64,000 nucleotides of DNA from Rana temporaria (GCF_905171775.1 NC_053490.1:463000143-463064142), one strand, 5' to 3'; numbered from the stretch's first letter, positions 1-11,291 are shown. Notes: generated by a model not told the origin, from the sequence alone. Program-made: numbers and translations.

Positions 1-401
1 CCTCACTGTGTTGAGATCACCATCTGACACAATAGTCCTAAAGTTTGTGATTACCTTAGAAATATAGACTAAAGGTGATTAGATTGGAATAGCAAAAATG
101 GTGCAGGTACATCCCCTGTTGAACCCCTCCCACTCCCCGCAAGCCTGAGTTTTGTAGCAAACAATAGGGAGATAATAAAGAACAGAGAAGGGATCTGTGT
201 TCTGTATTGTATGCCAAAAATAAAGATTTTACAAGTAGGTTAACATTCCTATTTACTTAAACAGTACAAGGCAAAGTCCAACTGAGGGGTGGCAACACAG
301 CAGGCAAATGCTAACTGGCCCACAGAACAGTGAGTCAAGGTAGGGCTTGACAGAACTCAAACTGGCATCAGATGAGGCCTGAAGATCCATCTGGTAAAAC
401 T
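1..401. other. Unannotated flank, no gene seen
   Basis: No coding signal, RNA gene or recognised repeat. The minus-strand open frame at 253-645 runs into the interspersed repeat that begins near 402, and its Cys/Trp/Leu-rich translation resembles no family I know, so I read it as chance. Confidence 0.4.
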
Positions 402-904
402 TAACACATAGTTGCATAGTTAAAATGGCTAAAAAAAGATACAAGTCCATCCAGTTCAACCAACAAAAAAAACAACACCACACACACTTAAATAGAAAAC
501 CTTGATATACACATTCATATACCCACAGTTGAGCCAGAGGAGGGCCAAAAAACAAAAACCAATAAAGCATGATCAAATTTGCTCTGATGGGGGAAAAAAT
601 GTCATCCTGATCCTCCAAGAGGCAATCCGATATTCCCTGGATCAACTTTACCTATAAATATTAGTATTCAGTTATATTATGTTCATTTAGGATAGAATCC
701 AGGCCGTTAAAATGATCTACGGAGCTGGCCAGAACCAGCTTTTGAGGGAGTCTATTGCACATTTTCACAGCCCTTACTGTGAAGAAACTTTTCTGTATTT
801 GGAAATTAAATATCTTTTTCTCCAGACATAAAGAGTGCCCCCTTGTCCTCTTTGATGACCTTAAAGTAAATAACTCTATACCAAGTTCACTATATGGACT
901 CCTA
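402..904 (+). repeat. Old interspersed repeat, copy 1 (split by insertion)
   Basis: This stretch matches 44984-45316 in order and orientation. Shared blocks include the CATAGTT start, a CCCACAGTTGA block, the AGAGGCAAT block, a GTTATATTATGT/GTTATGTTATGT block and the block CTTACTGTGAAGAAAC. Copy 1 breaks at 904 where a palindromic element begins, and the repeat seems to resume at 1599 (CTTATGTATTG), so the two parts were once continuous. The type is not established. It has no clear poly-A, no coding frame and no terminal inverted repeat. I recall similar sequence as frequent in frog genomes, but its class is unknown to me. Confidence 0.7.
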
Positions 905-1598
905 GGGCCAGATCCACAAATATCGGGCGTAACTTAACTTTTCCCATTTAAGTTACACTGCCGCAAATTGTCCAAGTTAGTGCCCCATCCACAAAGCACT
1001 TACCTTGAAATTTGCGGCGGTGTAACTTAAATGTGTCCGGCGCAAGGCGTGCCGAATCTAATGGGGCGAGTCCCATTTAAATCCCGCGCCGGACGTACTG
1101 CGCATGCTCCGTCGGGTAACTTACTCGACGTGCATTGCGCTAACAGACGTCGCTCTGTCGTCATTTGCTTAGACGGTAACGTAAATGGCTTCCAGCGCCA
1201 TTCACGGACGTCTTACGCAAACGACGTAGAGTTTGAATTTTTGACGCGGGAACGACGGCCATACTTAATAGGGCTTAGTCAAATAGGACTCAGTCCTATT
1301 TTTACACCGCGTAACTCGACGTAAACGACGTAGATTTAGAGCGACAGGCCCGTCGGAGCGTTCGTGGATCGCCGTAAGTGTTCATTTGCATATTCTACGC
1401 CGGCCGCAATGGCCTCGCCACCTAGCGGCCGGCCTAGAATTGCATCCTTAAGATCCGACAGTGTAATTCAATTACACATGCCGGATCTTCTGCCTATCTA
1501 TGGTAAACTGATTCTGTGGATCAGTTCCATAGATAGAAACAGGGATACGACGGCGTATCAGTAGATACGCCGTCGTATCTCTTTTGAGGATATGGCCC
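905..1598. mobile_element. CpG-rich palindromic DNA element, GGCCCAGATT family, copy 1
   Basis: Non-autonomous element about 694 bp long. Its ends are inverted repeats: GGGCCAGATCCACAAA at the left and, read in reverse complement, GGGCCATATCCTCAAA at the right. The interior is unusually CpG-rich for this window and holds long self-complementary blocks, such as GATACGACGGCGTATC-type sequence near 1545-1580. The left flank ends CTA and the right flank begins CTT, a possible 3-bp duplication with one change. The open frames at 1031-1324 and 1364-1564 are by-products of CpG-rich palindromes. Four relatives lie at 9100, 19046, 20374 and 56074. Confidence 0.75.
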
Positions 1599-1640
1599 CT
1601 TATGTATTGATACATGTGAAAAGAAGGCCAGGTGGCAGCT

Positions 1641-2479
1641 TTGCAATGCTGAGAAACAGATTACTGATGCTGAAAAGCCCACGAGGCACTAAGCACAGGT
1701 AGAGTGTGCCCTAACAAGAAAGTGTGCCCCCCTATGCTTTAGACCACAGGTTCAAACTAAGACTTGTCCATTACACCTTGCAATGATGAAGAGAGAAGAA
1801 AAGAACCCCCTACCAAAACTTTTGAGATGGACAAAGTGGGAATCTGATTCCTGAAAATAAACTGTAGCTGTGAGGTAGATCCTCACAGCGACTACCACGC
1901 TGAGACAGAGGAGTGACATTTATTTGGGATGTTTCGTAGCAGGACATAAGAAGGGAAGAACAACATCCTGCCTAAGATGGAAGCAAGAAATAATAATTCC
2001 CATACTTTTAATAAGATAACTATAAAGTTAGCTTCTCTGAAACTAATTTGTATCCTTTTATTTAGTGACGGGAATTATACATTTCGCTTTCTTGCTACTA
2101 AAATCTATTTACACATAGAAACCACTCAGATTTCTATATCATTTTTAAATATACATCTGAAAATTACTGAAAAAATACATCTGAATTATTTCTATTTATC
2201 GGCAACATAAATACATTTGTATTTGCATGTGCCATTACATTATTTTAATTATATAAACTTTTTTTTCCATGTTATTCAAACTATTAGATATACTTATATG
2301 GTAAAATGTAGTTTACATTATAATTTTACATTGGTTAAACTCTGTAAAATGTTCATTCGGTCAGATGAAAATATTTGCATGGAGTTAAACCACTAGAATA
2401 AATCCATAGGGGGGCAGCAGAGTAATCAAATGAAATACTGCATAGCTCCTGATAGAGAGTGAATTGCAGCTAGGTAAAC
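1641..2479. other. AT-rich stretch, no gene seen
   Basis: Low-complexity AT-rich DNA, especially 2080-2340. I see no coding frame with recognisable content and no terminal repeats. The 77-residue plus-strand frame at 1977-2210 is Ile/Lys/Asn-rich, as expected of AT-rich chance sequence. Confidence 0.4.
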
Positions 2480-2482
2480 TAA

Positions 2483-2897
2483 TGCTGCGCACACACGATC
2501 GGTTTGTCTGATGGAAACGGTCTGATGGACCGTTTTCATCAGACTAACCGATTGTGTGTGGGCCCCATCGGTTATTTATCCATCGGTTAAAAAACTAGGA
2601 ACTTGTTTTAAAATTATCTGATGGTTAACTAACCGATAGAAAAAAACGATCGTCTGTGGGCACGTCCATCGCTTAAAAATCCACGCATGCTCAGAATCAA
2701 GTCGACACATGCTCGGAAGCATTGAACTTAATTTTTCTCAGCTCGTCATTGTGTTTTACGTCACTGCGTTCTGAAACGATCGTTTTTTTAACCGATGGTG
2801 TTTAGGCACGACTGATGAAAGTCAGCTTCATCGGATATCTGATGAAAAAATCCATCAGACCGTTTTCATTGGATGAACCGATCGTGTGTACAGGGCA
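2483..2897. mobile_element. Harbinger-like palindromic element (GTACACACGA family)
   Basis: Non-autonomous element of 415 bp. The left end reads TGCTGCGCACACACGATCGG and the right end, inverted, reads TGCCCTGTACACACGATCGG. It is flanked by TAA (2480-2482) and TTA (2898-2900), close to the T-N-A duplications of its relatives. A hairpin fills the left end: 2491-2522 pairs with 2528-2559 with only three mismatches in 32. The interior holds CGCATGCTCAGAATCAAGTC and a GTTTTACGTCAC block shared with the copies at 40184, 43820 (inverted) and 48477. No transposase is encoded. Confidence 0.8.
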
Positions 2898-3235
2898 TTA
2901 GACTGATATGTAGCTATATGGGTGCTACCATTGCTTTCCTTTTGGAAAATGTTATATGTTTCTGATCTGTCCTTTGAACCACAAGGGTCAATATGACAAC
3001 CAGCATTTTAGAAGCAGAGGTAAAAACTAGAAGTTTTCATGTTTCACTTTTGACAGGTTTCATTTAAAGTATACCAGAAAAAAAATCTTAAAAGTACAAA
3101 GTCAAGCATACTAAATATATTAATTTGGAGAAAGTGTTTTTTTTTTTTTTGGTATGTAAAGCCTCTGAATAGGAACCCACTATGGGAGAGTATTGAGACT
3201 GCTTGAGTGTAGCATGCAGGGTTCTGGCAGCCTTT
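2898..3235. other. Spacer with poly-T run, no gene seen
   Basis: Contains a T run near 3138-3151 but no recognisable gene or repeat end. The 72-residue minus-strand frame here overlaps the next element and is not supported. Confidence 0.35.
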
Positions 3236-3573
3236 TAAGGCCCCGTACACACGACCAAACATGTTTGCTGAAACTGGTCCGACGGACCAGTTTCAGCAGA
3301 CATGTTCAGTCGTGTGTAGGTCCGACCGGACAATTGTCCAGCGGATCGGACAGTTTCCAGCGGACAAATGTTTCTTAGCATGCTAAGAAACATGGAAATA
3401 AGTATCTATAAAATCAATGAACTGAAGTTCAAAAGATAAACAGCGCTAATAGAGTTGGTGAATAACCAGCTCAAAGAACAAGTAATATCCCAGTGAGCTC
3501 AGTTGGTGTGTAAGGTGTTCAAACCTAGAGTGCACGTGCACCTAACATCTCTAGAGTGAGATAAACCTATATG

Positions 3574-5197
3574 CAGGGCTGGACTGGGACAAAAATGTGG
3601 CCCTGGACTTCATCCAGACCAGCCCACTGGGGCGCTGCCAGGGCGTTAAAAAAAGTCCTCCAAGCAGCATCTTTGGGGCGGTGGAGGAGCGGTGTACAAA
3701 CTGCTCCTGCCCATTGAAATGAATGGCTACCGCAGCTGAAGCGCCTGCAAAGCACTTCGGCAGCAGCGCTACATGGGCGTATTTAACCTTGAATTCGGCT
3801 GCTAGTGGGGGTTAAAAGCACCTGCTAGACGCCGAATAGTGCAGCTAAAATGACAGTAAAGTGCTGCTAACTAGCAGTGTTTTACCGACAATGCCTGCCC
3901 CAGTGTGAAAGCAGCCTAAGAGTCAGGGAGTGAATGAGACAAAAGAGGGAGCTGAGAGACAGAGGGGGGGAGCTGAGAGACAGAAGAGGGAGCTGAGAGA
4001 CAGAGGGGGGGGAGCTGAGAGACAGAGGGGGGGGAGCTGAGAGACAGAGGGGGGGGGAGCTGAGAGACAGAGGAAGGGAGCTGAGAGACAGAGGGGGGTG
4101 AGCTGAGAGACAGAGGGGGGTGAGCTGAGAGACAGAGGAAGGGAGCTGAGAGACAGAAGAGGGAGCTGAGAGACAGAGGGGGGGAGCTGAGAGACAGAGG
4201 GGGGTGAGCTGAGAGACAGAGGGGGGTGAGCTGAGAGACAGAAGAGGGAGCTGAGAGACAGAGGGAGGGAGCTAAGAGACAGAGGGGGGGGGTCGCTGAG
4301 AGACCAAGGGAGGGAGCTGAGAGACAGAGGGGGAGGAGCTGAGAGACAGAGGGGGGAGCTGAGAGACAGAGGGGGAGGAGCTGAGAGACAGAGGGGGGAG
4401 CTGAGAGACAGAGGGGGAGGAGCTGAGAGACAGAGGGGGGGAGCTGAGAGACAGAGGGGGTGAGCTGAGAGACAGAGGAAGGGAGCAGAGAGACAGAGGG
4501 GGGAGCTGAGAGACAGAGGGGGGGAGCTGAGAGACAGAGGGGGGGAGCTGAGAGACAGGGGGGGGGGAGCTGAGAGACAGAGGGGGGTGAGCTGAGAGAC
4601 AGAGGGGGGGGAGCTGAGAGACAGAGGGGGGTGAGCTGAGAGACAGAGGAAGGGAGCTGAGAGACAGAGGGGGGGAGCTAAGAGACAGAGGGGGGGAGCT
4701 GAGAGACAGAGGAAGGGAGCTGAGAGACAGAGGGGGGGGGCTGAGAGACAGAGGGGGGGGGGGACTGAGAGACAGAGGGAGGGAGCTGAGAGACAGAGGG
4801 GGGGGGGGAGCTGAGAGACAGAGGAAGGGAGCTGAGAGACAGAGGGAGGGAGCTAAGAGACAGAGGGGGGGAGCTGAGAGACAGAGGAAGGGAGCTGAGA
4901 GACAGAGGGGGGGGGGAGCTGAGAGACAGAGGAAGGCAGCTGAGAGACAGAGGGAGGGAGCTAAGAGACAGAGGGGGGGAGCTGAGAGACAGAGGGGGTG
5001 GTCTGAGAGATAGAGGGGGATGAGAGACAGAATAAGGGGCTAAAAGAGAATGGGAATGAGAGACATGGGGACTGAGAGACAAAGGGGGGGACTGAGAGAC
5101 AGTGGGGTCTGAGAGAGTCTCTGTTTTAAAAAACGGCCCACTGAGCCATCGGCCCACCGGGAAACTCCCTGTAGTCCCTATGGCCAGTCCATCTCTG
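3574..5197. mobile_element. hAT-type non-autonomous element, 8-bp duplication CCTATATG
   Basis: The element begins CAGGGCTGGACTGGG and ends GGCCAGTCCATCTCTG, giving an imperfect terminal inverted repeat with the CAG...CTG tips common in hAT elements. CCTATATG is present on both sides (3566-3573 and 5198-5205), a perfect 8-bp target duplication diagnostic of the hAT mechanism. Its ends match the smaller element at 57454-57933, including a shared segment with ACTCCCTGTAGTCCC on one and GGGACTACTGGGAGT on the other strand. Two-thirds of its length is one tandem array. It encodes no transposase. Confidence 0.88.
3955..5010 (+). repeat. Minisatellite, unit about 20-22 bp (GAGCTGAGAGACAGAGG)
   Basis: About 1 kb of tandem copies of GAGCTGAGAGACAGAGGGGG with a variable G run and occasional variants (AAGGGAGC, GGGTGAGC). 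Unit length drifts because of the G run, so copies go in and out of phase. The minus-strand frame at 4678-5319 (213 residues of Leu-Ser-Leu-Ser-Pro-Pro repeats) is just this array read backwards and should not be called a gene. The array lies wholly inside the hAT-type element. Confidence 0.93.
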
Positions 5198-5957
5198 CCT
5201 ATATGTGGAATAGGACACCCCCTCAAAGGGTGAAAGCTTACCACAATGAAGCAAAGAAAATTTGCACTGCAAAAAAACTCACACCATCTGGTTCTCCAGG
5301 TATTGGTAGGGCAGAACACTTCTTAGCCAGTTGACATGTAAGATAAAACCATACAGACAAATGATAGTGCAGTGTGTCTATGAATAACTCAGACTGGCAT
5401 AAGTAAGTAGGTGACCAATAGTGAATGCCCGTACAATATATAACTGTTTAAATGAACATAGGTAAAGAAATGGTTTCACCGCTTTTCCGATCCTCCAGGG
5501 GCCGCGCGCGTGCTGTGTAATGACAGCTGCAGCGAGATCCGTATGGTGGTTGGTGGAGCGCAGTGGAACACAAGTCTGTATCCGGGTGTTGCGTCACTGT
5601 AGCCACGACCTGACGCGTTTCGTCACTTCCGACTTCGACAAAGAAACATGTCCGCTGGAACCATGTCTGTCGGACATGTTCGGTCGTCTGTACAGACTCA
5701 CCGGACATGTCCGATCGGCCGCCATCCCTTGCATGCGTCGAAGTGATTCGACGCATGCGTGGAAGCTTTGAACTTCCAGGGCCGCCCACGTTGCCGCGGC
5801 GACGGCGCGGCCACGTCACCGCGTATCGTGTACGCGCGGATTTCTGTCTGATGGTGTGTACAACCATCAGACAGAAATCTACGGGTGGGCATGTCCCCTG
5901 AAAACGGTCCGGCGGACCGCTTTCAGCGGACAGTCCGTCCGTCTGTACGAGGCCTAA

Positions 5958-6264
5958 CAGTAGTCAGCATGCACCCTAAGCCAGGAGTTCCCAGACATGT
6001 GCTGCCCAGTGAGCTGATTGGCTGAAAAGCTAGCCACTGCAATATTGCCTAAGGTGTTGTAGCATCTTACAAAACTGCTCCCTTTTATCTTCCATGGGTA
6101 ATGTGTCCGTTATGGTAACCAAAGGGAAATTGTATTAAACCCATATTAACATATTGCAGCTTACCAATCATTAAATGTGGTGGCAGCATTAGTTTTCTTT
6201 GTATGCTTTTTCCCCTCTGTTTTCACCTGGTGACCTGTCAGTCTGGGGGGCGGGGGGCGTAGTG
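5958..6264. repeat. Spacer with a short dispersed repeat
   Basis: Positions 6105-6245 resemble 59450-59600. Both contain AATCATT(A/G)-ATGTGGTGGC, a TTTTCTTTG block and TTTTCAC(C/T)TGGTGA. A weaker match occurs at 41280-41340. The class is unknown and no gene is seen. Confidence 0.45.
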
Positions 6265-7027
6265 TTAGATGTACAGCACATATCTAAAAAGTTGGGGCAC
6301 TGTGTAAAATCTACATTAAAACAGAATGCAATGATTTGCATATCTCATAAACCCATATTTTATTCACAATAGAAAACACATCAAATGTTTACCCTGAGAA
6401 AATGTATAATTTTAAGAAAAAAAAGGTAATTTTGAAATTGATGGCAGCAACACGTCTCAAAAAAGATGTGACAGGGCCACGTTTATCATGGTGTAGCATC
6501 CCCTCTTCTTTTAACAACACTCAGTAAACATCTGGGAGACCAGTTGCTGGAGTTTAGAGAGAGAAATGCCCCATCCTTGCCTGATATAGGATTCTAACTG
6601 CTTAACAGTCCTGGGTTTTCGTCGTATTTTTCATTTTAAGATGTGCCAAATATTTTTAATTAGTGAAAGAACTGGACTGCAGCCAAGCCAGTTAAGCATC
6701 CAGACTTTTCAACTATAAAGCCATGCTGTTGTCATAGATGGAGTATGCAGTTTAGCATTGTCCTGACGAAATATACAAGGTCTTCTGAAAAAGACATTGT
6801 CTGGATGGGAGCATATGCTGCTCTAAAACCTGGATATATCTTTCAGCATTAATGGTCCCTTTCCAGATGTTCAAGTTGCCCATTCCAAACATACTAATGC
6901 ACCCCCCCTGCCCATACCAGGCTGATAGAGTAACACTTTTTCCCCCCCTCCTTATTAGTCCGAAGGATACAGCACCCCAGTTTTTTTTTGGAATTTGGTT
7001 TGTAAATGCATAAACTAAAGACAGCAT
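6265..7027 (-). pseudogene. Tc1/mariner-type transposase relic
   Basis: Read on the minus strand, 7027-6752 encodes a recognisable piece of a Tc1-like transposase catalytic region, including GTINAERYIQVLEQHMLPSR. The block that should carry the second catalytic aspartate is decayed (the frame reads ISSGQC where relatives have a QQDN-like motif). Downstream sequence to 6265 is homologous in layout to the 3' half of such elements but has many stops. The N-terminal DNA-binding part is missing. A terminal repeat may lie near 6275-6300 (AAAAGTTGGGGCACTG). It is an inactive 5'-truncated copy of a different subfamily from the one at 60728-61642. Confidence 0.8.
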
Positions 7028-7225
7028 ATATATTATTAATAAAATTATTCCTCAGCTGTCATTTAAATGATGCTTCTTTAGCCACATGTCAGTATATAAT
7101 ATAATGTAGCTCAAATAATACTGTATGCCAACTCCTAAAGAATGGATATATCAAGTTGGAAAAACATGATATTTCTAAGTAAAATTGATCTGACTACATG
7201 AATGTTTACCTTATATTTCTATATT

Positions 7226-8018
7226 AGGGTTGCACCGATATAAAGCATTTACACGAGTATCGGTACTTGTGCAAATGCTCCAATACCTGCAACCAATACT
7301 TTCAGGCTTGGTTCTTTCAGCTGACAGTGGGATTCCCCCACTGACAGCTGTAATATAAAGAAAAAACAAGTCATCAACTATCAGTTGTTAAGGAGTGGGG
7401 CTGCCGCGTCCTTAACAACCAATGATTTATTCAGCTGTCAGTGGGGTTTCCCTGTTGACAGCTGAAGTGTAAACTGAAGTCCTGGCAATTGGAGCTGTCA
7501 AAAAAGGTTTATCAAAAATATTGCTCAGTCGAAAAATAAAAATAAACATTGTTTCAAAGTGATAAACTTTGACCTTCAGATGAAGACAGTTTAAAGCAAC
7601 CTGTCAAGTAAAAAAAAAATGTTTTTGTTTTTTTATTAAATGTTCCTCTGTTTAACCCCTTAATAACCCCTAATTTACTCAAATTAGCCTTAATTAACTC
7701 CCTATTCTCCTCCATTAAATTTTAATTTTCCTGCTGATATATTTTTAAACTCTATTTTATAAACTATTAACAATTAAAACTTTTTTGTTGTTTGCATTGT
7801 TCATTAATATTTTAGTTACATATATTTACATGTTTCACGTTTAAAAAGCGCATTTTTTTTTAAATTAATGTATTTAATTTGTAAACAACTATTCAAAGTA
7901 TAAACAAAACAGTATAAACAAAACAATTGCAGTAAGTAACAGTAATTGATATCGGTGAGTACTAAAATAAAAGTATTGCTTTTCGTACTTGTAAAAAAAA
8001 TGGTATCGGTTCATCCCT
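7226..8018. mobile_element. hAT-like element with GCACCGATA ends
   Basis: The left end AGGGTTGCACCGATA is mirrored at the right by TATCGGTTCATCCCTT; about 12 of 15 bases pair when inverted. Inside are two strong hairpins, one around GACAGTGGGATTCCCCCACTGTC-like sequence at 7321-7350 and one around GTTGTTAAGGAGTGG...CCTTAACAAC at 7383-7422. No clean target duplication was found, so superfamily assignment rests on end similarity alone. The rest is AT-rich and non-coding. Confidence 0.55.
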
Positions 8019-9099
8019 TTTTGTAACGTATTGAAATGTGAGAATGGCAAAAAAATTCCATTTAGGTTGTACTGTACTGCTTTTATTTTCTCCCTGTAAA
8101 AGGAAAGTTATAATGTACTAAAATATTATTTTATAGGGATAAGATTAAAAATAATAAGTGGGAAAATAAACAACAAATACTATACATACATTTAAAATTA
8201 AACATATCCATTCAGGCACCTAAAGCAAGTCCTATTTGTGGTTTTAAAGACATCAAAGTACATTTATGTGTGGATGGCAGGAATGCTTCCAGAATTCCCA
8301 CAGGCAAGATATAGAAAGGAAAACTGCACACAGAAAACATGTGCCAGCTTATCGGGGTAGTTACCCATGAACAAATGAGAAATAACCACAGAGGATGAAG
8401 GCGTGATATGCTGTAATGTTCTGCACAGCTGTTGTCAGCCTCTTCCAGCACTGCAGCTCTGCCTGCCTGTCCAGCTGAAGCACTGATCAAGCTATATAAG
8501 TTCCACCATCTCTCAGAACACACTTTGTTTCCTGGGAGAGCCAACAAAAAAGAATATACGATAAGAAAGGTCTGTACAATGTGCCTATTCTCTGTAGACC
8601 AACTACACATTGGGTCCTGCTTGTCATTACCAGACAAGTATGTATGGAAGGCTGGGATCTGCTGCATTCTTGGATGTCTCCCAGTAAATAGGGGACTCTG
8701 CCAATAGTTCATTCCTCCGTCTGGCACAAGTTCCGATAGGATGCAAACAGAGGCACTTGTACTCTGGCATATTTCACCTGTCATCACAATCACATCAATC
8801 CCTTATTAATTATTTTATCTGTCATTTTCAGCAATCTAAAATGCATGCACTCATATAATGTAAAAGTTCAAAGCCGTGCAAATATAGGAAAGCGGCAGAT
8901 GCTTTCATTTTTATTTCGGCAGTTTTTGATTTTGGCAGCCCATGAAGCATGGCTGTGTATTTGTAAAATAAAAGGCTATCACTGACTCCCAAACAATCCA
9001 TCCCGAGTTTATCTGCTGGTACAACTTTCTATGCAAGTTTTAACAATTCCTAGGAGACATTTGTAAAAAAAAGAGCAGTTCTAACAAAGAAAATACAGT
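8019..9099. other. Low-repeat stretch with one unrecognised open frame
   Basis: No recognised repeat. The minus-strand frame 8793-8212 (193 codons) is the longest in the window outside repeats and transposons. Its translation is Cys- and Trp-rich without a domain I recognise, and I see no plausible promoter or splice context, so I do not call it a gene. A plus-strand frame (8432-8707) covers the same DNA, as expected when stops are rare by chance. Confidence 0.35.
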
Positions 9100-9833
9100 G
9101 GGGTAGATTCAGGTACAGCTGCGCGCTCCTTACGGAGGCGCAGTGTACCCTTTTTACCCTGCGCCTACGCAAATTATTTGCGCTACACTTCATTCATGAA
9201 GCAGTAGCCACGTAAGTTGCGTGGGCGCTCCTCAAAAATGCCCTGCGTAAGGGCGCCTAATGTAAATGATCCCGTAGGGGGCGGGAATCATTTAAATTAG
9301 GCGCGTTCCCGCGCCGAGCGTAGAGTGCATGCTCCGTCGGGAAACTTTCCCCACGTGCATTGCGGTAAATGACGTCGCGAGGACGTCATTTGCTTCAAAG
9401 TGAACGTGAATGGCTTCCAGCGCCATTCACGATTCACTTACGCAAACGACGTAAAATTTAAACCTCGCGACGCGGGAACGACGGGTAACCTTAGCATTGG
9501 CTGCCCCTGCTTTTAGCATGTGCAGCCTTACGCGAAACCCGACGTACACAAACAACGTAAACTGCGTACGCAGGGCTCGCGTAACGTTGTGAATCGGCGT
9601 TAGTATGCAATTTGCATACTATACGCTGACCACAACGGGAACGCCACCTAGCGGCCTGCGTAAGAATGCAGCCTAAGATTTGAGGGCATAAGAGCCTTAT
9701 GCCACGCATATCTTAGGCTGCAGTCGGCGTAACGAGCTCTCTGAATCAGGAGAAGTCGTTACGCCGGCGCAAGTAAGCAATTGCGCTGCGTAACTATGGT
9801 TACGCAGACGCAATTGCTTCTTGAATCTGGGCC
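9100..9833. mobile_element. CpG-rich palindromic DNA element, GGCCCAGATT family, copy 2
   Basis: Element of 734 bp with ends GGGGTAGATTCA and, inverted, GGCCCAGATTCAAG. AGT stands on both sides (9097-9099 and 9834-9836), a 3-bp target duplication. The interior is CpG-rich and shares blocks with copy 4 in the opposite orientation: GAACGTGAATGGC, GACGTCATTTGC and the CGGGAATCATTTAAAT block. The arms fold on themselves over long distances. The frame at 9491-9709 is a by-product. Confidence 0.85.
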
Positions 9834-10019
9834 AGTGCTATTACTTGGCAGCTCAGCTGATGCACATCCATTGGGGTTTTCTTCCTCAGATGGATGTAGC
9901 TTCGGTGGAGACTCAGGCTGCCCTGATGAACTCGTTTTGAATCACTTATTAATGTAATGTACAATACTGGCCCTTACCCTTCCCTTCATATAGGATCTTC
10001 CATATCTGTAATAAAAGAA

Positions 10020-11289
10020 CGGGGGGGATAGTTCTTTGACTTCTTCTCCCATCGCTCCTTTGTGGTACAACCCCAGCTAAAAGACATACATATAATCCTT
10101 GACGGGGCGTGTTGGGCTCGGTATGGTATCAAATATGCTCACCAATTGTTCAAGAACCAAACTTTTAAATCCTTCAGGAATATTCAAATTGAATATAAGT
10201 GCCCCAACACCTATTTTTACTGGTATCTGCTACTGCACCATGCTGTGGCAGCCCAGTTTGGTCTTCAGGAGGTTCAGCTCGCCCATTCTGGGCTGAAGAA
10301 ATTACTATTAGAGGAAGACCATTCAAAACTTCAAGATATTATTTTGCCCTGTTAACCTCTTCTTCCCCTAGTGAAGGCTCAGTCGAGATCTGATATACCA
10401 TCCCTTACAAAGTTATCTTGGGCTTAGGTCACCGAATCGCTGTTACCATCTGAGATTTCGGACAGAGACAAATTTACCCAGTTTAATTATCTCCACCGAG
10501 TGTATTATGCACTGCACGTCTTCACAAGATGGGCAGGGTGGAAACACCAAAATGCCATAGGTGTAGGGATGAGATAGGGGATTACTTTCATATGGTATTG
10601 CTCTGCCCTAAGGTGGGGAGGTTTTGGGCGGCAATCATGAAATTCTTAGAAGAAAAATTAGCCCTTCCAAACATATGTGCTCCAACCAGATCCCTTTTGG
10701 GTGACTTTGGTGAAGAGGAATTGTCCGCTTCCAAAAAAACTCTCTTAAGGATAGTCTTTTTTATGCTAAAAAAGCATTAGCTCTGAAATGGAAGGATCCA
10801 AGGCCTCCGTCACTCCTCTATTGGATGGACCTGGTTAATGGAGATCAAAAAAAATTAACAAAATATGGGCTGGTTGGATTAAATCGGTGTCCGGAGATAT
10901 AGAGGTATAAACACAGTATAGATGGGACCCTGATTGGTTTATATCTTAATCAGAGAAAGAAATACTTATGCATGGCAAAGGTACTGGGTTTATTAGAATG
11001 CTTTCAAAAAGTGAATTACTTCATTTATTTACAATGTTGAGTTTAGATTGTTTTCTTATGTTTCGCATTACACATTCAGGGGTACTCCCCTGGAGATACA
11101 GGAGGCTGAAATTAAACCTACCTGAATATACAGGATGCTAGTAATGTATGTACTGATGCATAGAATCTAATCCTTTGGAATCTGTATGTTACTGTTTCTT
11201 CATTTGATGGATGTCACCCTCTGTAACAGGAGTGTTTTGGATATTATAATTTTTATTTGAAATATGAATAAATTTACCCTTTAAAAAAA
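10020..11289 (+). pseudogene. L1/Tx1-type LINE relic, ORF2 C-terminal part and 3' tail
   Basis: Decayed LINE fragment. The translation at 10062-10355 contains FKSFRNIQIEY...NTYFYWYLLLHHAVAAQFG, typical of the region after the reverse transcriptase in Tx1/L1-like ORF2 proteins. After a frameshift, 10529-10780 holds the Cys/His segment (CHRC, then YFHMVLLCPKVGRFW). A third piece near 10776-10830 reads ALKWKDPRPPSLLYWMDLVN. The tail ends with AATATGAATAAA and an A run at 11282-11291, a LINE-like 3' end. The 5' boundary is approximate and no target duplication was resolved. Its Cys/His segment differs clearly from the LINEs at 27498 and 34430. Confidence 0.8.
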
Positions 11290-11291
11290 AA

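Larger units (their letters stand above)
3395..5640 (-). mobile_element. Retroposon-like insertion with 10-bp target duplication
   Basis: The sequence AAGAAACATG occurs just before it (3385-3394) and just after it (5641-5650), a perfect 10-bp target duplication inside the host palindromic element. The plus-strand right end contains TGACGCGTTTCGTCACTTCC, so on the minus strand the unit would start GTCGAAGTCGGAAGTGACG. The left end is A/T-rich with AGCGCTAA, like the insertion at 52160-52691. Neither end carries inverted repeats. The duplication length and lack of terminal repeats suggest target-primed retroposition, but no reverse transcriptase is encoded. Strand is inferred. Confidence 0.65.
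3239..5954. mobile_element. Harbinger-like palindromic element split by a 2.2-kb insertion
   Basis: The left part is 3239-3394 and the right part 5651-5954. The tips are GGCCCCGTACACACGACC and, inverted, GGCCTCGTACAGACGGACGG. Both sides carry TAA (3236-3238 and 5955-5957), a 3-bp T-N-A target duplication. A hairpin lies at the left end, with 3246-3280 pairing with 3284-3318 with about three mismatches in 35. The element is cut by a retroposon-like insertion (3395-5640). Without it the element would be about 460 bp, like its relatives. The arms are built from GGTCCGACGGACC-type palindromes not found in the other copies. Confidence 0.8.

Noticed and set aside
1031..1564. Two adjacent frames of 97 and 66 codons in CpG-rich DNA
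   Set aside because: They lie inside a palindromic non-autonomous element, and the palindromic CpG-rich sequence explains the lack of stops.
4678..5319. 213-codon minus-strand open frame rich in Leu, Ser and Pro
   Set aside because: It is the GAGCTGAGAGACAGAGG minisatellite read in reverse; the stop-free frame follows from the repeat unit.
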